From Plantago elongata (Eukaryota; Streptophyta; Magnoliopsida; Lamiales; Plantaginaceae): DNA of 64,000 bases. Shown here piece by piece: positions 1 to 13,000 of this stretch. The stretch covers positions 1 to 64,000 of the forward strand of contig JAYMSP010000095.1 of NCBI GenBank assembly GCA_036897095.1, read 5' to 3'. The translations under genes were made by a program, and so were the position numbers. A model generated the notes under the pieces. That model worked only from the letters and a program-made list of their open reading frames with translations. It ran no database searches and had not been told where the DNA came from. Positions within the stretch are counted from its first letter, which is position 1, and each line of letters begins with the position of its first letter.

Positions 1-2106
1 TTTTGTATCAGAACCCTGAGTAGCAGACTCCATAGCATCATATGATGTCTCTTCTGAATTATGATTATGTAATGTTTCCTGCAACTCCCATATCTTAAAA
101 GTTAGAACAAAGTGACGCATTTGAGAAACATGATTCAATGAAAACATACTCAAACTCAATGCCCTATCCAGTTTAATATGCAACATTAGGCACACAGTTC
201 TAATATTTTCTTAAATTGTTGATATAGACTTGGTCTAAGTTTTCATGAATACTTCAAAGTATATGCTTACTGGAATCTCTCATGTAAAGTTATTTAATAA
301 TGGCATAGACAAGTGAATTATTCTTGTTCAGTGTTCAGAAATGGAATGGCATTTCAGATGGGGAAGTGAGAATGCAGGTGGAAACTGTAAGGCACCAACC
401 GGAATCCAAAAACAAGCGGCCATCACAATAGCAGCAAATGTGGAGGTTATCAGGCAGGGCAAGAAGTATGGGAATCTACATAAGAATTTAAAATGCATGC
501 AGAGATCATGAGATGGAAATATATGTCTAATTGACTAATTCAGTTAAAAAAAAAAAAACTGGAAATATAACTTTACCTTCCAAAGATAGAATCTGGTGCA
601 AATACGCTGGGAAATTTGTCTGCAGGCTTGGTTCAAAAATTAAGTCAACACACAACAACAGCAAGCACAATTAAATTTTTCAAAACTTCTGATTTCTTTG
701 GATAATATAAAGCTAGAAGAGCTTAGTACCTGAGCAAGGAAGCCTCCTATAGCCGGTCCAATGATTAATCCGGTGCCCCATGCAGTACTAATCTTTAAAC
801 AAGACAATAAAAATTCTCAGGGAACTGCCGAAAATATTGTTATTGTAAACATCTGATAAATTTATTTGAGAAAGATTACATACTGCTGAAAGTACTATAG
901 ACTGGTGCTCTTCACGGACACTTTCACAGGCATAAGCCTGCACACAGGGTAATACCATTGTGACTGATATTAATAATAGTTGCATGTTGGTAACTTCATA
1001 CATATGAAGAAAAAAGATATCTACCTTTATCGGTCCTAGTAAACCATTCATAGCTCCAAGAAGGAATCTTGTTCCCATAGCCATCCAGTAACTTACACTC
1101 AGTCCAAATAGAGTGTTGAAAATGAAACTGCAGGGGAAAAACCGTGTACAATTCATTAAGGATATCTAAACAAAAACTATGCAAGCAAAATATAAGGAGC
1201 AAAATTACATACATTGAGGCACACCCTATAATAATGACGGGTTTTCGCCCATATTTATCAGCAAAGATTCCCCACAGGAGTGATGTTAGTACTCTACCGA
1301 ACATGTATGCAGATCCTTCAAAAATTCAAAATTAATAAGTGCCATGTTGAGGAAAAAAGTCCTTTAAGGATGTGACTGCAGAGCATACCTATGAAACCAG
1401 CATAGTAACCAATATCTTCTTCTGTTTCTGCAATGTGGAAATCTCGTATCTACCAATAAGAAAGACATCAGTCTTACTCACAAGACCAATCTGCTAACGC
1501 AAACTTTGCTCGGAGAACATGATTACTTACCATGAAATAAAGGAATGGAAAGAGTGATGATATAGTCAAACCTGCACATCATAAACATATGATGCAATAA
1601 GCAGCAAGTGGTAATTGGGTTGTTTGGTATTCAATCAGGAAATCATTTCTTTAAGCCTTCTAAATAATTCATGATATTATCTGTATGGGTTGTGATCTGT
1701 GGCATAAAATCTACAGATTACACTTTTCGCTTCTCCAGCTATGTGACTGAACATAGACACAGAATTACAGAAACCATCTGAACAAAAGTAACAGAAAACA
1801 ATTTTTTAAGCTACCAAATAACAGCAAAACTTCTTCTCAAAAAAAAAAAAGAAAAAAAAAAAAAACCTCAAAACCTTGACATAAGCGTTGCAAAATCCTA
1901 CTTGATCAACTCAACATAGAGAAAGGAACAGAAAATATATTACCACTGGACAATACAACAGTCCAGACAATTAAGACTTGTTTGATGGGCAAGCCACTAT
2001 TCAGAGCTTTCTGTCGATCAATCTTGCATCCTGAACAACCTTGTACATAGTGATTTTCCTTAACCAACAACAAGCTCTCTGCATCTTCTCGCCCTTCTGT
2101 GGCCAT
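1..2106 (-). CDS. ZIFL-type MFS transporter, N-terminal half (partial)
   Basis: Major facilitator of the ZINC INDUCED FACILITATOR-LIKE family; members are vacuolar or plasma-membrane carriers for metal chelators, organic anions or K+/auxin-related transport. Exons on minus: 2106-1944, 1571-1531, 1449-1389, 1315-1213, 1127-1025, 937-884, 792-730, 626-577, 475-400, 78-<1; phases agree throughout (about 264 aa, roughly half a ~480-aa family protein). Seen: N-terminal CSGCKIDR (family CPGC motif), the MFS loop motif GIFADKYGRKP, NTLFGLSV, AYACESVREEH, an antiporter-like GLIIGPAIGGFLAQ, and PETLHNHN, where the family has a His-rich loop. I chose the ATG at 2106 because the family starts close before the Cys motif; an in-frame ATG at 2163 is the alternative. 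The C-terminal half lies outside the window. The exact substrate cannot be told from sequence. Confidence 0.9.
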
Positions 2107-3073
2107 TCTAGAACCTACTTTTTCCTCTCTAATATAACCAAATCGACCCAAAATTGTAGCCAATATGTGAATTACAATTCAAACTGTTGAAATTGGAACG
2201 AATGGTAGTTTTTTTTTTGAGCAAACTGAACAAACCAACAGTTGGGACTTGGGAATCTAACTGCGAATGGGTAGTGCCTGGCGTTCTGCCTGTCACACTA
2301 CCCGCGCCTCGCTTTTTAATTTTCTTCTCCTTTTGTTTTTTTCCTTCCACTTTCATTTGTTTGTTTTTTCCCATTTGTTTTGTTTGTTTTAGCCAATGTC
2401 TTGTCGGAGACCGTATCATTGAGACTATAGACATACGTAGAAGTTATTGGGGTATAAATACTAGGTAATCAAACACTTTTAACTTTCGACTTGTCTATAA
2501 GCAGTAATTATTTTGTAAATAAGTATTTAAAAGATTCAGGGATTAAATTTTACATCAACATGTTCATAAACACTAGATAATCAAAATTTTATAAAAGAGT
2601 AAAAGAGCTAATTCATGTAATCAGTATAAATTAATAATTGTAAAATGGTAGTGTAATCAAACCTTATTATCCTTCTTCTAAATTTGATTTTAACATAATC
2701 AGTAAGGTAGAACATCACATCATTCATTTATGTAGCCTTATTTTTAAACATTAACGAGCATTGTGTATAAGTATTGTTATGAAGCGTAAATGTCACATAC
2801 ATAATTGGCTATAATATATTGATGTACAAAAAGAGTAAAAAAGTGGAATTAAACATATAAATATATCATACTATTAAACACGTCATATAACTATAAATAT
2901 AATTACGTTATATAGATATCTTTTCATCTATCACAATTCATTTATATCCCATTTTACATTGCAGTAGTGTAATTTCACACCACCATCCACCTGTTTATTT
3001 AGAGCCTTTCCCAAACATTATAAATTCACAACTTTTATAACACAGTGAGTGCCACCTTATCTTATGACCCTCA
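2107..3073. other. Intergenic: ZIFL upstream and SOT downstream
   Basis: About 1 kb between two minus-strand genes. It holds the 5' flank of the ZIFL gene (T-rich and pyrimidine-rich at 2205-2390) and the AT-rich 3' flank of the sulfotransferase. No further gene or clear repeat was seen; short ORFs here lack family features. Confidence 0.5.
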
Positions 3074-4078
3074 TCAAACCAAATTAAAGAACAAACCAGA
3101 TCCGGCTAGCTTTTCCTCCATGAGATTGGTCAACCTCTCCACCATCTGAGGAGTGAAATAGTTCACCCAATCACCAACCTCACCTTTCCTAAACAAAGCC
3201 TTGTTCTCAAAATCAACAATTGCACCTTTTCCCTTCTTGTTCACTTCCAACTCTTTCATATTCTCAAAGCTACACAACTTTGCTACATCCTCAACCACAC
3301 CCTGTTCCTCCTCTTCCAAACTAAAAGGACACCCCAAGAACCTAGCCAACTTCTTCAACTCTTGATTAGCATTCACCTTCATTTCCTCATACCTCAAGAA
3401 CAACACCTTGTCAGGGCACCTCAAGCTCTCATTCCAGTACCCTAACATGTGGTCCCAATACGGACCGAACCCGACAGTTCCCCTGCAATACATGTCGAAC
3501 GCCTCCTCTATCGGGAAAACGCCTAGTGACTCTGGCCTTATCTTGACAAGGAAATGGTACATTGACACGAACGTGTCAAAAGGATTTCGGACAATGTACA
3601 CTATTTTGCACCTCGTGTCCAAAATCGAACGTGGCAAGCCGCCTAGTGGCACGTGCGTGGCCATGAGGCGTGGGGTCGGAAAGCCCGACATGTCGGGGAT
3701 CCGGTTATTTGCATATAGTTTGTACTCCAGGAAAGGAACAAGTTCATGAGGGTTGGAAGTGAGCAAAGGGTGCTTGAGGCTTTTGACATTGTGTCGGTGT
3801 CTATTGACAATGGCAAAAGATAGTGCTTTTAGCCATGTTGTGCCTGATTTTGGGATTGTAACTAGTAAGAGATCAGTGTCTTGTGCTTTAAAGTGGTTTT
3901 GGAAGGATATTATGGCTTGGATTTCTTTTGGCTGGCACCAAAATCCTTGGTACAAGTAGATGTTTTGTGTTCTTGAACCTTTCTCTTTTGGAAGTGAAGC
4001 TAGCATTTCATTGCATTCTTGGCTCACTTCTTCACCTGCAATGGACTGGTAATTCTCTATCACTTTAGTGATGCCCAT
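3074..4078 (-). CDS. Cytosolic sulfotransferase (SOT family)
   Basis: Transfers a sulfonate group from PAPS to a hydroxyl on a small acceptor (flavonoid, steroid, jasmonate-type or similar); soluble and cytosolic. Single exon, 334 aa from the ATG at 4078, the usual size for plant SOTs, which are commonly intronless. Motifs by residue: PKSGTTW (76-82, 5'-phosphosulfate loop), likely catalytic His142 in THVPLGG, VRNPFDTFVSMY from 163 (3'-phosphate binding), and RKGEVGDW (297-304, C-terminal PAPS motif). All key residues are present, so it looks functional. An in-frame ATG at 4192 would add 38 residues with no family counterpart, so I prefer 4078. It sits in tandem behind the ZIFL gene. The acceptor cannot be inferred. 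Confidence 0.94.
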   Translation of the reverse strand: MGITKVIENYQSIAGEEVSQECNEMLASLPKEKGSRTQNIYLYQGFWCQPKEIQAIISFQNHFKAQDTDLLLVTIPKSGTTWLKALSFAIVNRHRHNVKSLKHPLLTSNPHELVPFLEYKLYANNRIPDMSGFPTPRLMATHVPLGGLPRSILDTRCKIVYIVRNPFDTFVSMYHFLVKIRPESLGVFPIEEAFDMYCRGTVGFGPYWDHMLGYWNESLRCPDKVLFLRYEEMKVNANQELKKLARFLGCPFSLEEEEQGVVEDVAKLCSFENMKELEVNKKGKGAIVDFENKALFRKGEVGDWVNYFTPQMVERLTNLMEEKLAGSGLFFNLV

Positions 4079-7000
4079 TTTTTTTTCTCCCTCTCTCTTT
4101 AGAGTTGGTGCTTGCAAAGTTTCTTCTTGCCTTGTGTATTCACAATAAGCATGTGAATTTATAAGCATGGTTTTATGGTGTGTCGTTTTCAAGATATGTA
4201 TAACTTTTTATTTTTTTAACTGAAAACAAGTATGTCTAAGTCATAACTAAAACGAGTATATACTTTATTGAGAAAAAACATTTTAAAACATCCGTGAGGG
4301 GACCTTAGAACATGTGGAGTTGGGGGAATATCAAATCCATGTGTTGAGGAGGATGGGGTATAGCTTGGTTGGTAACAGTAATGGCTACTAACTTAGTTCA
4401 GGTAATCTGGTCGGAAAAGAAGTCCCGGCCTAATTTGTTGATAGGATAACCACATTATTTAGAATGACGCAACTAACTTTCTATACAATAATTAATGGAT
4501 TGTTTGGAATTGATGTCGAATCAAAAAATTTATATTATCTTTTATAAAAGATGTAATTAAAATTAAAATAATTCAATCTGAATTCTATGTCAAACAATCA
4601 ATAATTGATTGCTTATGTCGATTAAATAGTTGATTTTTTTGGATAAATGTTTACTCCATTATTTTTTTATATACATACCCAGTACCCTTATATCCTTATT
4701 TATAAAACATGACTAATATGGTTTAAAACACTTTGTTCATACCAAAGAATATTCCTTATCTCCAATTTATTATTAATGTTGATTAATGATTAATTCTAAA
4801 TTTTTATATATTTGTCATTAAATTTTACTCGTAATCTAATATTATTAACAAACGATTTTAAAACTAATGCATTATTTCCTAATTAGGGTCTTTGATGGCA
4901 TTGACATATATAACCAAGAACTACTACGAACAATGTATGAAATTTGGACCGACAACAGATTTCAAATATCGCTTGATTTAGCTTCCCTTCTAAATTGGTA
5001 GCATTACTAGTAAGTACTATGTAGCAACGACAGATAAGGCATGGTGGATTGGTGATTGGTGAGGAACTGAGGGTCTCATGTCATGGCCCATATGGCTTTT
5101 GTTCTTGTCGATTGTTGAATCGTAAGTTAGCAACTACTACTACTGTACTTCATCTTTGACTGAACTCTCTCGAATGACTCACCATATAAACGTGGTCATT
5201 CCTATGTTTATACTATGAATACTATTCTGCGATTTTAAAACATATATTATATTTACTTTTTAATATGAAAATTAAAGTGTAATTTAAAATATATTGAAGA
5301 TGTGTTCACATGTGTGCTAAATTTGCCAAAGGGTAATGTATCATTTGTAATGGCCAAATATAAGTTGATGTATTCTTTTACCCAAAATCACTTCTAAATT
5401 ACAATTGCTTTTCTAAAATAAAATTATATTAAGAAATTTTAGGAATGTGTTTCCACAATTTTTACAAATTGTTTTTTATGTATAATTTAAAAATAATTTA
5501 TAGTCAAACTCAACTCGAAAATATTTAAAAGTTAAATGTAACGTTCAATGTGACGTTAAGAAATTATTAGACAATGTGTGATATATGTGTCGAAGTTGTA
5601 AAATTATCATCTTAGACTGGGCACATATTGAAAACGTATGATCTTATTTGTATGCATGGGAATAGAGGGCAAAAGGGAAGTGTATTATCAGCGCCGAACT
5701 GAATGTGTGTATAATTGTGGGCACATTCGACGAGAGATGATAAAAATTGTTGCAAATCGAGCTTAATACAGTATTGAGGTTTAAGAGTGGTAAGGAGAAG
5801 GTGTAAAGTTTTATTTCTGGTGGAGGCATACCATAGTTCGGGAGTAAAGAGGTATTGTTTTAGTATAGGAGTAGAGAGTGGTTGTAATCTTTGTCGTTGT
5901 TAAAAAGATACATTATTCAAGTTTAAAATATGATTGAATTATAAGGCATAAAATATCTACGTTTTAGTTGCCATGTGTATGATTTGTATGTAAATGCAAT
6001 ATTTTTTATTCACTATCAAATTTTGAATAGCTTAATTATTTAATACTCCCTACAAATATTTGTAACGGGTTAAGGTTTATAAATGCATGAAGTGACTGAT
6101 ACAATATGCTAACCACGAAACCAAGACATGCCAATGTGCAAAACATGTTGGGTGTAGTACTGTAGTTTTGGATTTGTTTGACCATATTCATCCTGAATTG
6201 AACAGATACATTTGAATCAAGTTATGTATTGTTAGATTACCCGCTATGCAGCTTTCACTTTCATGCAAATCAAACTGTTATGATAGTTTTGTGATATGAT
6301 TTTACCAATATAAGTAAAATCCCCATAAATTAATAATTTTAATAAAAATAATAATTTATCCGGTCCTTAGTTAGAACCTGTACAAAATTGGACCCCAATC
6401 AAATAAAATAATAAGATAATAAATTTTTTTAAATCTCAATGTATATACATTAGTTCCAACGGAACTATAGATTAATAATTACTAAAATATTCTATATATA
6501 TGTGTGTATGGGGAGTGTGCGCGCGTACTATACACTTCAAATTTCTAAGATTGTTTAGTAAAAAATAAATATACTTTCGTTTTTTTTTTTTGTTAAACTT
6601 CAAATCATATTGACTTCATCTCTTAATCTCCCCATTACACTTAATAGTTGGGGCGTTGCCTTCTCATATTGCAACAAAAAATTGTGGAGAGTTGTTGATA
6701 CTTGCACAATACTTCTTTTCGAGTGACCGGCTCCAAAACTATTGAATCATCCTCAACTTCATCATCGATCAGATTGTGAATGGTGTCCGCAATAATTTAT
6801 TCAATACTTTAAACCTCATAACATTCATTACTTTCACCAGGATAATTTAGCAAATAATTCACATCCATTTTGAACTTAAAATTTTAAGGTCATACGTAAA
6901 ACCTCTTTAAATTAATAAATTATTAATTTACCGATATAATAATATCTCGCTAAATTAATAAAATATCTCAATCCCAACATTATTAATTTTTAGAGGTTTT

Positions 7001-7241
7001 ATTGTAGTAATCCCTCAACAAATTTGTCATGATTTTTTTTATTTTTTTTTATTTTTTATTTTAACATATTATATTATAAATAATATTTTCAAATAGTATA
7101 TTTTAAAATGACAGATATCTTTTCCTTTCCTTATAAACAAAATATAATAAAATGAAGTATTTAAAGATATTTAGAGTGAAAATGATATGATGTGAACGTA
7201 TTCAATATTGGTGTGAAAAAAAAAATCACATAGTGCCATTA
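4079..7241. other. Intergenic, AT-rich, repeat scraps
   Basis: Upstream flank of the sulfotransferase and a long AT-rich gap. Apart from the small MITE at 4497-4600 I see only low-complexity runs (for example poly-T near 6580 and 7030-7065) and no ORF with family features. Confidence 0.5.
4497..4600. mobile_element. Small MITE-like inverted-repeat element
   Basis: The left end reads ATTGTTTGGAATTGATGTCG. The right end, reverse-complemented, reads TGATTGTTTGACATAGAATTC. The termini are thus imperfect inverted repeats around about 60 bp of AT-rich DNA. Similar AATAATT motifs flank both sides, a possible target-site duplication. Superfamily not assigned. Confidence 0.4.
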
Positions 7242-8266
7242 GAAAATTTCAAAAAAGATACCTTAAGTTCTATCATTATCGAAAAAGATTTCTTATTTAG
7301 TGATCGTCTGATTTTGATACCTTATATTATCTTTTGAATAATTTGGATACTCTGTCAGTTAAAATTGACGGGGCCGTTAATTTTGCGGGAAATTGTCAAA
7401 AAAATGTATCTTAACCGAGAAATATACTTTACTTTGTGACATTCCGCCTTTTGTACTTAAAATTTTCAGTTAATCAATGTGAGTACTGCTTCGGTTAAAA
7501 TTGAATGAACCGTTAATTTTGACCTAATTAGTGTGCATTAGCGTGAATTAATACATTTTCCGTTAACATGCAGTTTGAATAAAAAATTAATAATAATTAA
7601 AAAATCAGTTTTAATCTGAAAATAAACATAACATTCAAAAAAAATTGTTACACCATAATATAATCCTCTTCAATAAAATAAAACCCACACAACAATTCTT
7701 CCCCAATTATTTCAAGAGCCCTAATCGACTTCTCTCTACCTAAAATTAAACGATTTCTCAAATAACCTGGCATGAAAGAAGTCGATTAAAGTTCTTGGAA
7801 TAATTGAAAAAAAATAGGTGTGTGGATTTTATTTTATACATAATTATATTATTAGGCTTTGATGATTTTTTATCTATTTAATTTTATGTTTAATTTTCAT
7901 ATTAAAATTTATTTTAATTTTTTTATAATATTGAATTCAAAGTTTGTGTTATTCACGCGACATTTTGATGGAAAAAAATGTTAATTCACGCTAAAGTACA
8001 TTAATCAAGTCAAATTTAATCGACGAAATACTAAAATTTCACAAATGAAAAATATAAGGTACTGAAATTGGATATTCACAAAATAAGGTACATTTTTCAG
8101 TAATTATTAAATTTTTTCCGTTAAAATTAACGATTCCGTCAAATTTAACTGATGGAGTATTCAAATGGAACAAATAATTAATATAAAATATCAAAATTAA
8201 ACAATCACAAAATAAAATATCTTTTTCAATAATGACACAACTTAAAATACATTTTTTCATTTTTCC
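7242..8266. mobile_element. Foldback element with ~490-bp inverted arms
   Basis: The left arm (about 7242-7732) and the right arm (about 7778-8266) are imperfect reverse complements over nearly their full length and enclose a loop of about 45 bp. The best-conserved parts are near the loop (ATCGACTTC / GAAGTCGAT) and the outer third (GTTAATTTT next to GACGG in both arms). Each arm itself contains two degenerate copies of a ~125-bp unit, with motifs of the type TTATTTTGTGA, TACCTTATATT, TCAGTTAAA and GACGG. No transposase ORF is present, so the element is non-autonomous. The arms differ by many substitutions, so it is not a recent insertion. Superfamily uncertain (foldback or long-TIR Mutator-like). 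Confidence 0.75.
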
Positions 8267-10033
8267 CCACACATAATGTGTCAAAGAAGGCAGGCTAAAA
8301 GTGAAGGCAGTTTTAGAACTTCGATCTACATCTAAATTCTGGATCGGATTAAGAAGAAGTCCCATACCTTAATGGATTTGCACTTTTGGCCCATGAACAG
8401 TAGCGGGCCGTCCAGGATTGAATTCCATTTGCACAGGTTTCAGTGTCACCAACCAAATGCCATGAAATCCATACTCTTGTCAAAATTTGCTAAAATGTCA
8501 ATTCATACTCTTGTGTTTATGAAGGAACTGACACAAAGTCAGAATCACAAATAGAGACGGATCTAGGAATTATCTTTATGAATTAAAATTTTGTTTTAAA
8601 TTAAAAGATGTAGAAGCTGATTGGAGTAGCATCGAAATGTTCATTTTGATGCTACTTGGAAATTTTATGTTTGTTATGCCATTTGAATGCTGAAGATTAA
8701 AATGACTCTACAGTAGCAACATTTTTCTCTACCTATATAACAAACTTATAATACCCTATCCAATTACAATTCTATACCAAACACAATTTTAACAATCTCA
8801 TTACAATCCCAATCACTATTCATACATTTAAATCGGGACATTTAAGTCGCATGCCAATCCGCCCCGTAATAAATGAAAATTGAATTACAATTATTTGTAC
8901 AATATATATAAACTTAATAAGAACCCAAAACTACCAGACTATAAAGTTAATTTAACATTGCTTATAGTTTAGAACATTATATGATAATATACATTATATA
9001 TTCAGTCAAAAAAATTAAAGATTAAAAAAGAAAATTCTCAGCCACCCCGCATTATAGCCAGGGGTTAAGTCCGCCCGATGATTTCATATGATGGAATGGC
9101 AAAACATCATAGTCAAGCAAAACTACAATGAAATCATACATTTAAAAGTTAGTATTTACATTTTAATTAAAACTATGTTCTATTGAATTTAAAATCAATT
9201 CAGTTTCATTAGAATTGTGTTTGCAAATGCTTAAAAGAAGTGCTTTGTGATTTTAAGGTAGTAAAAACAGACTTTTTGTATTTTAAATCATGACTTTTGC
9301 TTCAACCTCTCTGGAAAAAAAAATATAATTGCCAAATGTAGAGAAATAACCCAATAACTGCTTTTAACTACGTTAAACAAGTAGTATCTTTTTTTCAATT
9401 AAAAATAACTAATTAAGTTAATTTTTATAAATACAAAAAGTTCTTCTTTTACAATTTTAAGCTGCATTTTATATGATATATGAAACACTATTAATTTACT
9501 TTAAAATAAAATTTAATCAACTTTTAGTAGAATTAGATAAAAAAGAATATATATAAACATTTGTAAATACCCATTAAGTTCATGTGAGCTCTGTTTAGTT
9601 ATAATTTATATTTTAATTCGGTTCAGTTTCATTTAATTTAATTTGATTTGATTTGATTTGATTTTCAGATATACATCATTTAATTAACCTCAATAAATTT
9701 AATTTGATGGTAACATAGTATAACACAAAGTGTTATATTCATTGTACAGAACGAAACAAAAACAGTACGAGCACCTTTTAACATTATCGATAGAAACTCC
9801 AGGCAATGACGCTTATCTTGAATTTCAGAATTTGTCATTACTTAAAATTGGACGTGGAGAAGAGAAAGGAAAGTAAACTGGGAATCTCTCTCGAACTGAT
9901 CAAAATGATGACGCACTAGTGCTGATAAACTCAACTACCATTAAATATTTAACCATAAACCATTTAAAAAAACAAGTATCAATCTGCATTTCATTCTCTC
10001 TCTGGTTGAGAATTGGAGCTCACGAAATTGAAA
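8267..10033. other. Intergenic, upstream of the aminotransferase gene
   Basis: AT-rich flank. It holds a short (TTGAT)n microsatellite at about 9636-9664 and a piece near 8555 (GACGGATCTAGGA) resembling a widespread plant repeat end that is also seen near 51090. No gene was recognised. The proximal promoter of the gene starting at 10034 should lie at the right end; I saw no clear TATA box. Confidence 0.4.
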
Positions 10034-13000
10034 ATGGCAGAGAATACTGGAGAGGTGGAGATTATACACATGTGGTCTTCGCCGAGGTCTGTCAGCACAA
10101 GCCTCATGTACTCCTTTGCTCAGGTAAACAAATACCTATTCGTAAAAAATTACAATCGATCAATCAATCGGTGTAGCTTTGACTTGTGTTTTACATTGCT
10201 GTGATAATCGAATTGAGTATCTATTGTGAATCGTATGGTGAATTATGACTTGCCGGTGTGTTTTGAGAAGTATCGGTCACGATAAACTAATCGTCACAAT
10301 CGAGGTGATTTAGTCAGTTATGTAGAGTATATTTGTCTGGTCGGTGATGTGTTTATACATTTTTGGTTTGCTACTGCACTTAACACTCCATATTTAGCTA
10401 CATACAATGACGAGCATTGATTTGATCCTATGCCTGTGATTCAGAGAATTTGAGTGACTCATATTGTGATTTTAACAGTATAGAAATACTAACCAATGAT
10501 TTCAAGGAGAACTCTAATTGTGTAGAGTGTACTAATTAGGAAATGTGTTTTGAGAAGTATCCGGCACTAATCAACTAATCACCACTGACGGAGGTGCTGC
10601 AGGGAGCTGTGTGGAGTAATGTTGATTGATCATTGATGTGTTTTAGCAAGTTTAGTCTGCTACAGCACTTAACACTCGATAATAAACTCCATATTTCAGT
10701 TACTTACAAGTTACAACGATTAACATGCTGATTTAATTCTATGCCTGTGATTCAGAGAATATTATTGACTCAATTATTGTGTTACAATAGTATATAAACA
10801 CCGTTGAGTGTTGACAAGGAACAATCTATAATTGTGTGGAGATGTAAGTGGGCACCATGTGCTTTGAGAAGTATCACTCACTGATCAACTTATTATCATT
10901 AAACGAGGTGACGTAGTGAGTTTTATGGAGTAAAATTGTTTGAGATTGATGTGTTTTAGCATATTTCAGTCTGCTACTGCACATAACACTCCATAATAGC
11001 TTACATATTTTGTTCCATACAACAAGAGCTTGCTAATTTGTATCAGTGAATTTTAATAACTCAAATCTTTTGATTGTACAAGTATACTATACAAATAACC
11101 CACTGACTGCAAAGTATCAAACAATCTTAATTTAGTGGAGAAAGTAAATAGGAGCCAGTGTGTTTGGATATGGAAGCATAATATAAAATTATGATTGGCT
11201 ACTTGGTGAATTGATAATTCTCCTATTTTACTCAGAGAGATGACATTGAAGTTCTTGATGAACCTCTCTATCCATATTTTTTACGCTTAACAGGAGCTCA
11301 GAGGCCGTATAGGGAAGAACTCCTGTCAAAATTGGTAAGTGATGCCTTCTATCCAGTCTTTCTACCCAAGGTACTTCTATAGGTTACCAGGGAAGCGAAC
11401 ATGTTCTAGGGTTAAATTTTTTAAGCTGGGATTATTACACTTTATGTTCTACAAGTACTATACAAAAGCTTTCAAGAGGCATCATGATGAGAGATATTTA
11501 TGTTGCATTTGATGGTCATACAAGTTTCTTGCTTATTGGTCTATTCAAGGCAAGAAATTCACATGTATATGATGCAGTCCATTATCTTGTGAACTACGTT
11601 CCTTTGTGTAATGACTAGGAATCAGATGGAGATAAGATCCTGAAAGAGGTTATTTTTGGCCCTGGGCAAAAGAAGTTTAGATTCTGCAAGGTAAACTCTT
11701 CATTGCATAATTGCAGCAGTCTTGGACTCTTGGTTCTAATTATGCGTCCATTCTTCTTAGTTCTTACTCTTCTAATCTTTCACATACATGTCATATATGT
11801 ACATGATTTTTGAACTATCCTTTTCTCCATGTTACTTCTGTAACTGTTACATGCTTATGCTTTTGTCCTTCGATTCTACAGCACATGGCTAGTCAACATT
11901 TGCCTGGTTTGAGTGATAAGCTAATGAAGAGAGGAAGGCACTGCATACTGATAAGGAATCCTCTTGATGTGTTGGTAAGTTATCTTGTTATGCATCTGAA
12001 CATGTTATATACGCACTAAAGATCATTACCAATCTTTTTGTTGAAAGATAATATCCTGATTACCACATTAATAATCTGTCTAAAATATATGGAGGTTCCC
12101 TCATTGGCATTGCATTTGTTATGTTCTTAATCAATTTGTCATCGAGGAGTCAGCTGACAGCTGACTATGTCTAACTAAAAACTGAAATAATGCAAAAGGA
12201 CTTTATGAGGTGGGATTTTAGATAGGAACATTGCTATTGGCAATCCTGCCTACTTACTTTGTCTATATTTATTATTGTGCCAGACTTCTTATGATAAGGT
12301 TGTTCCTCCATCAATTGTCGATCTGGGGTATGAAACTATGGTCTCTATATACAGAGAGTTGTGTGAATTTGGAAAAGCCCCTCCAGTTATTGATTCGGAT
12401 TTACTTCGAAGAGATCCAGAGGTATTAAGCAGCTTTCCAATAATGAGTTTACTCTTGGATTTATATTTCATCATCTCATTCCTTTGTCCTGTTTTCTTTG
12501 GTGGTACAATGTGTACTTCTCCATATAAACAGTCGGTCTTAATGTTTTCTCTTCCATCTTAGAGTAAAAAGCTTTGCAGCTCAGAATTCGAGCTATATAA
12601 ATTGTACTGGAATATGATATAGTTTACAAATTACTGGCATCATGTTCCTTTTCAAGTGTTTGCAAATCATGTTTCCCAAAAAGTCATGATAAACACTATG
12701 AAACAATGTGTAAGTCTATATGAAATCTTTCAGGTGCTTTTCCAGCACAAAGTTATGTGTACAGACTAAGAGGTCTGAAAATACTGTATTTAGCACAACT
12801 TCATTAATAGAAAGTTAGTAGCTGCTTATATGAGTCTGCACTGACTCTCCTACATTCATTTTTGTGCATTCATATGAACATAAGCAGACTCAAACTGATG
12901 AAAAGGTTTTCAAGATTTTATAGCACCTTTATGCAAAACCTTCCTTATATTTTCCCAATTTAAGCTTGTCCAGTTTATTTCCTACACAAATCATGTAGCT

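Noticed and set aside
3408-3959. Plus-strand ORFs over the sulfotransferase
   Set aside because: They are antisense shadows of a well-supported coding exon.
4340-4440. tRNA-like stretch (TATAGCTTGGTTGGTAAC)
   Set aside because: It looks like an A-box, but I found no proper B-box, cloverleaf or target duplication, so neither a tRNA nor a SINE can be supported.
8039-8365. 108-codon minus-strand ORF
   Set aside because: It falls mostly inside the right arm of the foldback element. Its apparent repeats reflect the arm's duplicated unit, not a protein.
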